A stretch of DNA of 64,000 nucleotides from an uncultured Archangium sp. (lineage in GTDB: Bacteria > Myxococcota > Myxococcia > Myxococcales > Myxococcaceae), in contig CAIVGN010000097.1 of NCBI GenBank assembly GCA_903905455.1, positions 1 to 64,000 on the forward strand, in the 5' to 3' direction. Shown piece by piece: positions 55,331 to 64,000 of this stretch; position 1 is the stretch's first letter, and every line of letters begins with the position of its first letter. Position numbers and translations under genes: made by a program. The notes beneath the pieces were generated by a model. That model saw nothing but the letters and a program-made list of their open reading frames with translations, had not been told where the DNA came from and searched no databases.

Positions 55331-56704
55331 TCAGGTGCGGTAGTTGCGCGGGTCGAGCTGGTAGCGCGCCATCCACCGTTGAATCTGCATGCGCGCCTTG
55401 CCCATCGCCCGGGCCACGGCCGACACGTTGCCGCCGTGCCCCCGCAGCAGCGTCTCGAGCTCCCGCTTGCGCGCGTCGTCGAGCTCGTCCTCGTCGCCTT
55501 GACGCCGGCGCACAGGCACGGGGTTGCGCAGCGCCTGGGGCAGGTGCTCGAGTTCGATGGTGCCGCTGCCGGCCAGCACCAGGGCCGCCTCGATGGCCTT
55601 CTCGAGCTCGCGCACGTTGAGCGGCCAGTCCCAGGTGAAGAGCGCGCGCGCCGCGGTGATGCCCAGCTGCAGCGAGAACACCCGCTGCGGGGCGAAGCGG
55701 TGCAGCAGCGCGCTCAAGATGAGGCCCAGGTCTTCCCGGCGGGCGACCAGCGGGGGGAGCTCGGCCTGGTAGCCGGTCAACCGCGCCCGTAGATCGTCGC
55801 GGAAGAGCCCCTGCGCGGAGAGCGTCTCGAGCGAGCGGTGGGTCGCCGACAGCACGCGCACGTCGACGGCGATGGGCGTGGTGCCCCCCACGGGCAGCAG
55901 CTGCTTCTCCTGCAGCACGCGCAGCAGCGCCGGCTGGGCCTCGAGCGGCAGGTCGCCGACCTCGTCGAGGAACAACGTGCCCCCGTGGGCTGCGCGAATG
56001 AGCCCGGGTCGATCTTCGAGCGCCCCCGAGAACGCGCCCTTCTTGTGGCCGAAGAGCTGCGACTCCACGAGCTCGTCGGGCAGGGCGCCACAGTTGATCG
56101 CCACGAAGGGGCCGGTGCGCCCGCTGAGCACGTGGATCGCCCGGGCCAGCACCTCCTTGCCGCTCCCCGAGGGGCCGGCGAGCGCGATGCTCACGTTCGA
56201 GGGCGCCAGCTTCGCCAGCTCGGTGAACCGGGCCTCGAGCGCTGGAGAGAGCGTGCCCAGGCCCGCAGCCGGTGGGTGCAGCGCTTCGCTCTCGAGATCG
56301 CCGGCCAGCGGCTCCGCGAGGCGCACCACGAAGAAGGTCCGACCCAGCTCGATCACGTCGCCGTCGGCCAGCTCGGCGCGCGTGGTGGGCTCTGCGTTGC
56401 GCCGCAGCCCGTTCTTCGACTTCGTGTTTTCCAGCACCCAGGTGCGCATCACCCGGGACAGCCGCGCGTGCTGGCTCGACATCCAGCGGTCGGTGATGCC
56501 CAGCTTGAGGGTGCGCTTGCCGCCCGCGTCGGTGCGGGTGATCTCCCGGCTGTCGGCGCGGCCCAGCAGCACCTCGTCGAGGCCCTCCAGGCAGAAGCGG
56601 CCCGAGGAGGACGCGGGGCGATCGGCGTCGAGCACGCGGTAGAGGAAGGCCGCGGTCTTCGCGCCGGCGCGTTCGCCCAGCCCCTCGGTCAGCGTGCTGG
56701 TCAC
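55331..56704 (-). CDS. FHA-domain sigma-54-dependent transcriptional activator
   Basis: 457 residues from a GTG at 56704. An FHA domain (about 25-130: VLLGRADS, WMSSQHARLSR, ENTKSKNGLRRN) reads phosphothreonine. The AAA+ domain (about 150-390) has Walker A GPSGSGKE, Walker B GGTLFLDEVGDLP and the sigma-54 contact loop GAFSGA, in which Ser replaces the usual Thr of GAFTGA. A Fis-type HTH (about 415-450, GHGGNVSAVARAMGKARMQI) ends the chain. FHA-bEBPs are a myxobacterial speciality and are controlled by Ser/Thr kinases. The kinase gene immediately upstream (one base apart) is the obvious partner. Confidence 0.93.
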   Translation of the reverse strand: MTSTLTEGLGERAGAKTAAFLYRVLDADRPASSSGRFCLEGLDEVLLGRADSREITRTDAGGKRTLKLGITDRWMSSQHARLSRVMRTWVLENTKSKNGLRRNAEPTTRAELADGDVIELGRTFFVVRLAEPLAGDLESEALHPPAAGLGTLSPALEARFTELAKLAPSNVSIALAGPSGSGKEVLARAIHVLSGRTGPFVAINCGALPDELVESQLFGHKKGAFSGALEDRPGLIRAAHGGTLFLDEVGDLPLEAQPALLRVLQEKQLLPVGGTTPIAVDVRVLSATHRSLETLSAQGLFRDDLRARLTGYQAELPPLVARREDLGLILSALLHRFAPQRVFSLQLGITAARALFTWDWPLNVRELEKAIEAALVLAGSGTIELEHLPQALRNPVPVRRRQGDEDELDDARKRELETLLRGHGGNVSAVARAMGKARMQIQRWMARYQLDPRNYRT

Positions 56705-56705
56705 G

Positions 56706-59324
<2,619 letters not shown>

Positions 59325-59357
59325 CGGAAGGAAAGAAGGAGAGAGCGGGCGCGCGGA

Positions 59358-59942
59358 CTACCGACCGCGCCCACCTTTGCTGCTCTTCGGCGCGGCCCTG
59401 GGCGAGTCGTCCGACGCCCCAGCGCCCTTCTCGAGGCGGTCCTGCTCGGAGGCGGCCTCCTGGTCCTGGTTGGTCTCGGACGGCAGGCCCTTCTCGACGG
59501 CCACCGCGCCGCCCTCGACTTCCTTCTCTTCGAGGGTGACCGGGTTCTCGTCGGAGAAGCCCTTCTGCACCTGGATGTCCTTGGCCGGCTTCTTCCCGTT
59601 CTTCGCGGCCTCGTCGGCGGCCTTCTTCTCCTTGTCGGCCAGGTCCTTCACCAGCGCCTTCTGCTCGGCGTAGCCGGCGCGGTCCTTCTTCATCGACTCG
59701 CGCGCCCACTGCTTGGCGTCGACGCCATTCTTGTCGAGGACGGCCTTGTCCGCGGCCGACTGGTCCTTGACCATCTGCCGGCGCTCGTCGGGGCTGAGCT
59801 CGGAAGACTTCTTGTTGCCGTACTTCGCGCCGACGTCGGCCTGCGCCTTCTGTTGCTCCCGCGTGACGACCGCGGCTTTCTCAGCAGGGATCGGCTCGTC
59901 GGAGACGAGGGCCAGACAGAGCGTGACGAGGTGAAGCGACAT
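59358..59942 (-). CDS. Highly charged exported protein, unknown function
   Basis: 194 residues. A short hydrophobic N-terminus (MSLHLVTLCLALVS) may be a signal peptide. The rest is Lys/Glu/Ala/Asp-rich, predicted mostly helical and coiled (REQQKAQADVGAKYG, ADKEKKAADEAAKNG), ending in a Ser/Lys/Gly tail. No motif. It lies 33 bases upstream of the kinase gene on the same strand, so it may belong to the same transcript; a ligand or accessory of the kinase propeller is conceivable. Confidence 0.65.
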   Translation of the reverse strand: MSLHLVTLCLALVSDEPIPAEKAAVVTREQQKAQADVGAKYGNKKSSELSPDERRQMVKDQSAADKAVLDKNGVDAKQWARESMKKDRAGYAEQKALVKDLADKEKKAADEAAKNGKKPAKDIQVQKGFSDENPVTLEEKEVEGGAVAVEKGLPSETNQDQEAASEQDRLEKGAGASDDSPRAAPKSSKGGRGR

Positions 59943-59971
59943 GACGACCTCCAGCGGGGGAGGCTACACGG

Positions 59972-60289
59972 TCACTTCTTGCAGGTGGAGCACGACTCGT
60001 TGAAGCGGGCGCACTCCTCCTGGGCGGTAACGCAGTGCTTCTGGTAGTCGGCGCGATCCGCGTAGCGCCCGGCGATCTCGCAGGCGGTCTCCGAGAGGCC
60101 GCACACCTTGGTCTTGAGCGAGCACGTCTCGGAGCACTCGGTGCCCGTCTTGGTGGCGTACTCCTCGAGCTTCGAGGCGATGGTGTCCATCTTCTCGTCG
60201 TCGGTGCCGCCGAAGGTCGGGCCCGGGGCCGTCTTGGGGCACGCGAGGAGCATCAACGACGCGGCAGCAGCCAGCAGCAGGCGGTTCAT
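59972..60289 (-). CDS. Small Cys-rich lipoprotein
   Basis: 105 residues. The signal peptide ends in MLLAC (lipobox, Cys17). The mature part has about nine further cysteines (TECSETCSLKTKVCGLSETAC, HCVTAQEECARFNESCSTC), spaced in CxxxC-type pairs as in disulfide-rich helical hairpins. Similar short lipoproteins are frequent in Myxococcota, without known function. It is 29 bases ahead of the charged protein gene. Confidence 0.8.
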   Translation of the reverse strand: MNRLLLAAAASLMLLACPKTAPGPTFGGTDDEKMDTIASKLEEYATKTGTECSETCSLKTKVCGLSETACEIAGRYADRADYQKHCVTAQEECARFNESCSTCKK

Positions 60290-60329
60290 CGCTCGCGTGT
60301 AAACCGCGCTCCTGGTGACAGCAACCTTT

Positions 60330-60785
60330 TCACGGGCTGGCGGGCTGCACCGTGGGGCGTTTCTCGGGCGGCGGCCGGGGCTTGTGCTGCTCGCGCCAGT
60401 AGAAGAAGGCGGTGAGGGCGAGCACCACCACGATGGCCAGGCGGCGCAGCCACTCGTCGCGGTTCCGGTCGGGTGACGCCGCGTACGCCTGGGCCGCCTC
60501 CGCCAACCGCGCCTGGAGCGGCGCCCGGTGGGCCTTCAACAGCTCCAGCAGCTCCCGCTCCCTCACCCCGTCCCGCTCCGCGCCGTCACGCACGCGCTCC
60601 GACCCACCCGAGCGCACATCGACCAGGGCCCGGAACACCAGCACCTCGGCTTCGGGGAGGCCCACGTCGAACAACTGGGCCACCTGCTCGAGGCCCAGGC
60701 CGTCCAGGGCGACCCGGCGCACGATCTCCGCCGAGCGCGGGGGCGCCTCGGTCAACAACCGGAACAAGGCATCGACCTGGGACAT
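60330..60785 (-). CDS. Single-pass membrane protein with sigma-region-4-like helix-turn-helix
   Basis: 151 residues from the ATG at 60785. Residues about 12-50 (SAEIVRRVALDGLGLEQVAQ, then PEAEVLVFRAL) look like the helix-turn-helix of sigma-70 region 4 or of sigma-like regulators. A charged helical middle (about 60-105) is followed by a membrane helix (about 113-131) and a Pro-rich basic tail. A DNA-binding-like domain held at the membrane would suit a regulator. The resemblance is modest and no sigma region 2 is present. It may begin the minus-strand signalling series. Confidence 0.55.
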   Translation of the reverse strand: MSQVDALFRLLTEAPPRSAEIVRRVALDGLGLEQVAQLFDVGLPEAEVLVFRALVDVRSGGSERVRDGAERDGVRERELLELLKAHRAPLQARLAEAAQAYAASPDRNRDEWLRRLAIVVVLALTAFFYWREQHKPRPPPEKRPTVQPASP

Positions 60786-60846
60786 GGGTGTCCCCGTCCT
60801 GCCAAATTCTTGAGCCCGTGTCGTGGGTTCGTACGCTGCGTGCTCC

Positions 60847-61920
60847 ATGCGCGTCCTCCTGGCCCTGCTGCTCTCCTCCGCTGCCTTCGCCTCCGAGACG
60901 ATGCGCATCGCGGTGGGGCCCGACTCCTCGAAGGTGGTGCTGGAAGGCGACGCGCTGCGCGTGGGCGCGGACTCCGACGAGGCGAGCTACGAGCCGTTCA
61001 GTGCCGCGAAGGTCACGCTGTCTCTGGCCGCCGGCAAGCTGCAGGTCGAAGGCGCGCCGTCCCCTTCACCGGCGCTGCGCTTCCGGTCGGGTGAAGACGG
61101 GGCGGGCATCATCCAGGTCAACGGCGTGCGCGTGCGCGGCGACGTGGTGGTGCTCTTCGGCAAGACGCAGCTCGCGGCGGTCAACGTGTTGCCCCTCGAG
61201 GACTACCTGGTGGGCGTGCTGGGCAGCGAGATGCCCAAGTCGTTTCCCCCCGAGGCGCTCAAGGCCCAGGCCGTGGCCGCGCGCACCTACGCGCTCAACA
61301 AGAAGCTCGAGCAGTATGGGCAGCCGTACCACCTGGGCAGCTCGGTGATCTCCCAGGTCTACAAGGGTCTCGACGTCGAAGACCCGCGCACCCGCGAGGC
61401 CGTGGAATCGACGCGCGGCCAGGTGATGACCTTCCAGCTCCAGCCCATCGAGGCCTACTTCCACGCGAGCTGTGGGGGCCGCACCGAGACCGGGCTCGAC
61501 GCGCTGGGCCGCGATCTCCCGTATCTCCAGGCCGTGGACTGCCCCTGTGGCCGCCTCGCCACGAGCCACTGGACGCTCAACCTGAAGCCGGCCGACCTCA
61601 AGCCGCTGGGGGCCGCGAAGGGCGGGGCGATCAAGGTGCAGGGCCGCTCGTCGACGGGGCGCGCGCGGCGGGTCGAGGTGGGCACCCGCTCCATGGACGC
61701 GGTCACCTTCCGCGAGCGCATCGGGTACATGAAGTTGAAGAGCCTGAACTTCGAGATCGAGAAGTCCCGCGACGGCTGGACGCTCGAAGGCTCCGGCTTC
61801 GGTCACGGCGCGGGCATGTGCCAGTGGGGCGCGCGCGTGTACGCCGAGAAGGGCTGGGACTACCGGAAGATCCTCCAGCACTACTACCCGGGCACCGAGC
61901 TGCAGACCCTCTACGAATGA
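60847..61920 (+). CDS. SpoIID/LytB-domain protein (amidase-enhancer/lytic transglycosylase family)
   Basis: 357 residues from the ATG at 60847 (MRVLLALLLSSAAFA, signal peptide). The SpoIID domain follows from about residue 100: LPLEDYLVGVLGSEMPKSF, EALKAQAVAARTYAL, SCGGRTE and GSGFGHGAGMCQWGA near the C-terminus. SpoIID cleaves denuded glycan strands in Bacillus. In Gram-negatives the domain acts on peptidoglycan in the periplasm. Its stop overlaps the start of the hydrolase gene by 4 bases. Confidence 0.92.
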   Translation: MRVLLALLLSSAAFASETMRIAVGPDSSKVVLEGDALRVGADSDEASYEPFSAAKVTLSLAAGKLQVEGAPSPSPALRFRSGEDGAGIIQVNGVRVRGDVVVLFGKTQLAAVNVLPLEDYLVGVLGSEMPKSFPPEALKAQAVAARTYALNKKLEQYGQPYHLGSSVISQVYKGLDVEDPRTREAVESTRGQVMTFQLQPIEAYFHASCGGRTETGLDALGRDLPYLQAVDCPCGRLATSHWTLNLKPADLKPLGAAKGGAIKVQGRSSTGRARRVEVGTRSMDAVTFRERIGYMKLKSLNFEIEKSRDGWTLEGSGFGHGAGMCQWGARVYAEKGWDYRKILQHYYPGTELQTLYE

Positions 61921-62558
61921 GCTGGGAACTCGCCACCCACGAAGGGCTGCCGTACCGGTACCTGCTGCCACCGGGCTACGACCCGTTTCACCAGCGCTAC
62001 CCGGTGATCCTCTTCCTCCACGGGAGCGGCGAGCGCGGTGACGACACACAGGCCCACCTCAAGAACGGCGTCGAGTCGCTCGTGGGCCAGCCGGCGATCA
62101 TCGTGGCGCCGCAGTGCCCGGCCGACGACACCTGGGGCGGCAGTTGGTACGGCGGCGACTCGCGCACCCAGCGCACCGTGGTGAGCCTGGTGCGGGAGCT
62201 CGGGCGAAGGCGCTCCGTCGACGCGGGGCGGATCAGCCTCATCGGCTACTCGATGGGGGCCATCGGCTCGTGGGCGATCATCGCGCGCTACCCCGAGCTG
62301 TTCTGCGCGGCGGTGCCCATCGCGGGCGATCTCGAGCCCGAGTCGGCCCGCGGCCTCGCGCAGTTCCCCCTCTGGGCCTTCAATGGCGCGGACGATCGCC
62401 TCGTGTTGCCCGAGCACACCCGGCAGGTCGCCTCGATGATGAAGCAGCTCGGGGGCGTCTTCCGCTACACCGAGTTTCCCGGGGTGGGCCACGACGCATG
62501 GAAGCCCGCGTTCGCCACCCCGGAGCTGATGCCCTGGCTGCTCAGCCAGCGTCGCTGA
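61917..62558 (+). CDS. Alpha/beta-hydrolase (esterase / phospholipase-carboxylesterase type)
   Basis: 213 residues from the ATG at 61917 (ATGA overlap with the SpoIID gene). Oxyanion-hole motif LFLHGSGERG (33-42), nucleophile Ser112 in GYSMGA, acid in FNGADDRLV, His in GVGHDAW. There is no signal peptide, so it is cytoplasmic. The short length and motifs match dienelactone-hydrolase-like/PHB-depolymerase-like esterases. Substrate unknown. Confidence 0.88.
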   Translation: MSWELATHEGLPYRYLLPPGYDPFHQRYPVILFLHGSGERGDDTQAHLKNGVESLVGQPAIIVAPQCPADDTWGGSWYGGDSRTQRTVVSLVRELGRRRSVDAGRISLIGYSMGAIGSWAIIARYPELFCAAVPIAGDLEPESARGLAQFPLWAFNGADDRLVLPEHTRQVASMMKQLGGVFRYTEFPGVGHDAWKPAFATPELMPWLLSQRR

Positions 62559-62618
62559 GCTTTTCCGCTTCGGATCTTCAACTGGGGCATGGTGGGTCCG
62601 TCCGGAAAGGGGCGTCCC

Positions 62619-64000
62619 ATGCCTTCAGCCCACGACTTCCTCGTCACGCTCGCCCTCGTCCTGGGGGTGGCGGCCGTGACCACGGTCGTCTTCCACTCGC
62701 TGCGGCAGCCGGTGGTGCTGGGGTACCTGGTGGCGGGCGTGCTGGTGGGGCCGCACTTCTCGGCGTTCCCGCTCACCGCTGACACCTCGCTCATCCAGGC
62801 CCTCTCGGAGCTGGGCGTCATCTTGCTGATGTTCTCGCTGGGCCTCGAGTTCAGGCTGGGGGCGTTGGCGCGGGTGGGGCCCACCGCGCTGGTGACCGGG
62901 CTGTTCGAGAGCAGCGCCATGGTGTGGTTGGGTTACCTCGCGGCGCGCGCCTTCGGGTGGACGTCGCTGGAGAGCATCTTCACGGGCGCGGTGGTGGCCA
63001 TCTCCAGCACCACCATCGTCGCGCGGGCCTTCGACGACCTGAAGGTGAAGGACCCGGTCAAGGGCCTGGTGGTGGGCGTGCTGCTGGTCGAAGACCTCGT
63101 GGCCATCGTGCTCATGGCCTCGCTGACGGCGCTGGCCACCGGGGCCGGGCTCTCGGCCGGCGCGGTGGGGCTGACCCTCGCGCGGTTGGGAGCGTTCCTC
63201 GCGGCGCTGCTGATCGGTGGGTTGTTGCTGGTGCCGCGGGTGATGCGCCTGGTGCTCCGGCAGGGCCGCGACGAGATGGTGGTGGTGACCGCGGTCGGGC
63301 TCTCGTTCGGCTTCGCGCTGCTCGCGTCGTCCGCCGGCTACTCCGTGGCCCTCGGCGCGTTCATCGCCGGCTCGCTGGTGGCCGAGACGGGCGAAGGGCA
63401 CCGCGTGGAGCGCGCCGTTCGCCCGGTGCGCGATCTCTTCGCCGCGGTGTTCTTCGTCTCGGTGGGCATGCTGCTCGACCCGGCGCTGCTGACGACCGCC
63501 TGGCCCCTGGTGCTGGCCCTCGCGGCGCTGGTGCTGGTGGGCAAGGTGGTGCTGGTGACGCTGGGCGCCTTCATCACCGGCAACGGGGTGCGCACCGCGG
63601 TGCAGTCCGGCCTGAGCCTCGGGCAGATCGGCGAGTTCTCCTTCATCATCGCCGGCCTGGGTCTCTCGCTGGGCGCGACGGGACCCTCGCTGTACCCGGT
63701 GGCGGTCGCCGTCTCTGCGCTGACCACGCTGGTGACGCCGGCGCTCATTCGCGCCTCTCCGAAGCTGGCCGACGCGGTCGATCGCCGGCTGCCGCGCCGG
63801 CTGCAGACGCTGGTCTCGCTCTACGGGAGCTGGCTCGAGCGCCTCAAGCTGCACCGCCCGGGGTCGGTGTCCGCGGTGCGCAAGTACGTGCGCCTGCTGT
63901 TGATCGACGCGGGCTCGATCGTCGCCACCTTGATCGGCCTGTCGTTGCTCGAGTCGCGGCTGGTGGGCCTGTGGCGTTTCGGGTTGTTCGCGCTGGGCGG
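62619..64000 (+). CDS. CPA2-family cation/proton antiporter (KefB-like), cut by window edge
   Basis: The first 460 residues are inside the window; the frame is still open at 64000. The ATG at 62619 follows GGAAAGGGG. About 12 membrane helices with family motifs: QPVVLGYLVAGVLVGPHF (helix 2), ELGVILLMFSLGLEF, VAISSTTIVARAF, GVLLVEDLVAIVLM (Glu-Asp ion site), and SVALGAFIAGSLVAET. Beyond residue 420 a second membrane region begins (VRKYVRLLLIDAGSIVATLI) that differs from the usual TrkA-N tail. K+ or Na+ in exchange for H+ is the expected activity. Confidence 0.9.
   Translation, partial: MPSAHDFLVTLALVLGVAAVTTVVFHSLRQPVVLGYLVAGVLVGPHFSAFPLTADTSLIQALSELGVILLMFSLGLEFRLGALARVGPTALVTGLFESSAMVWLGYLAARAFGWTSLESIFTGAVVAISSTTIVARAFDDLKVKDPVKGLVVGVLLVEDLVAIVLMASLTALATGAGLSAGAVGLTLARLGAFLAALLIGGLLLVPRVMRLVLRQGRDEMVVVTAVGLSFGFALLASSAGYSVALGAFIAGSLVAETGEGHRVERAVRPVRDLFAAVFFVSVGMLLDPALLTTAWPLVLALAALVLVGKVVLVTLGAFITGNGVRTAVQSGLSLGQIGEFSFIIAGLGLSLGATGPSLYPVAVAVSALTTLVTPALIRASPKLADAVDRRLPRRLQTLVSLYGSWLERLKLHRPGSVSAVRKYVRLLLIDAGSIVATLIGLSLLESRLVGLWRFGLFALG

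Overview
The window is GC-rich, densely packed bacterial DNA with many 1-4 base gene overlaps. It most likely comes from a myxobacterium or close relative (Myxococcota). The evidence is a secreted protein with a MYXO-CTERM-like tail (Gly-Cys, hydrophobic stretch, Arg cluster), lipoproteins with Pro-Asp-Ala-Gly linkers, a Ser/Thr kinase fused to a beta-propeller beside an FHA/sigma-54 activator, a clustered heme pathway with an oxygen-dependent HemG-type oxidase, and a ferrochelatase with the Cys-rich insert known from Myxococcus-type enzymes. The orphan flagellin is unusual for the gliding myxobacteria, so I do not name a genus. I found no tRNA, rRNA, CRISPR array, IS element or phage.

Layout. 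1-4.8 kb: secreted or unknown accessory genes, including a cut-off gene at the left edge, an LNPNN-repeat membrane protein and a large Cys-rich/beta-repeat lipoprotein. 4.8-8.6 kb (minus strand): a tight operon of the three AmmeMemoRadiSam genes followed by inosine/guanosine kinase. 8.6-12.3 kb: a small protein, a large phosphodiester-glycosidase-like exoprotein and a methyl-accepting protein. 12.6-12.9 kb: a broken carotenoid desaturase/isomerase-type gene. 13.1-27.1 kb: CBS protein, 2-oxoacid:ferredoxin oxidoreductase (KorA-KorB), a ferritin-like protein and nuoABCDHIJKLMN with no nuoEFG; a 7Fe ferredoxin gene converges on the end of the run. 27.6-38.8 kb: hemerythrin, an ATPase plus processive glycosyltransferase pair, a divergent LTA-synthase-like sulfatase, a PIG-L deacetylase, a K+ channel and a GT-C-like membrane protein. 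38.8-42.7 kb: orphan flagellin, a hypothetical, an SDR and a metalloprotease/TPR lipoprotein.

42.7-54.1 kb holds a complete protoheme pathway from glutamyl-tRNA: hemB-hemD on the minus strand, and divergently hemE-hemG-hemA-hemC-hemL, a histidine kinase/response regulator pair, hemH and hemN. 54.1-60.8 kb (minus strand) holds a signalling series: a membrane protein with a possible sigma-region-4-like helix-turn-helix, a Cys-rich lipoprotein, a charged secreted protein, a Ser/Thr kinase, an FHA-sigma-54 activator, then a small membrane protein and an RNA-methyltransferase-like enzyme. 60.8-64 kb: a SpoIID-domain protein, an alpha/beta hydrolase and a CPA2 cation/proton antiporter running off the right edge.

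The most coherent system is the 13.6-27.5 kb block. 2-oxoacid oxidation by KorAB would reduce ferredoxin, and an 11-subunit complex I without its NADH module could take those electrons and pump ions to reduce quinone. The heme cluster would supply the downstream respiratory cytochromes, and its embedded two-component pair suggests local control.
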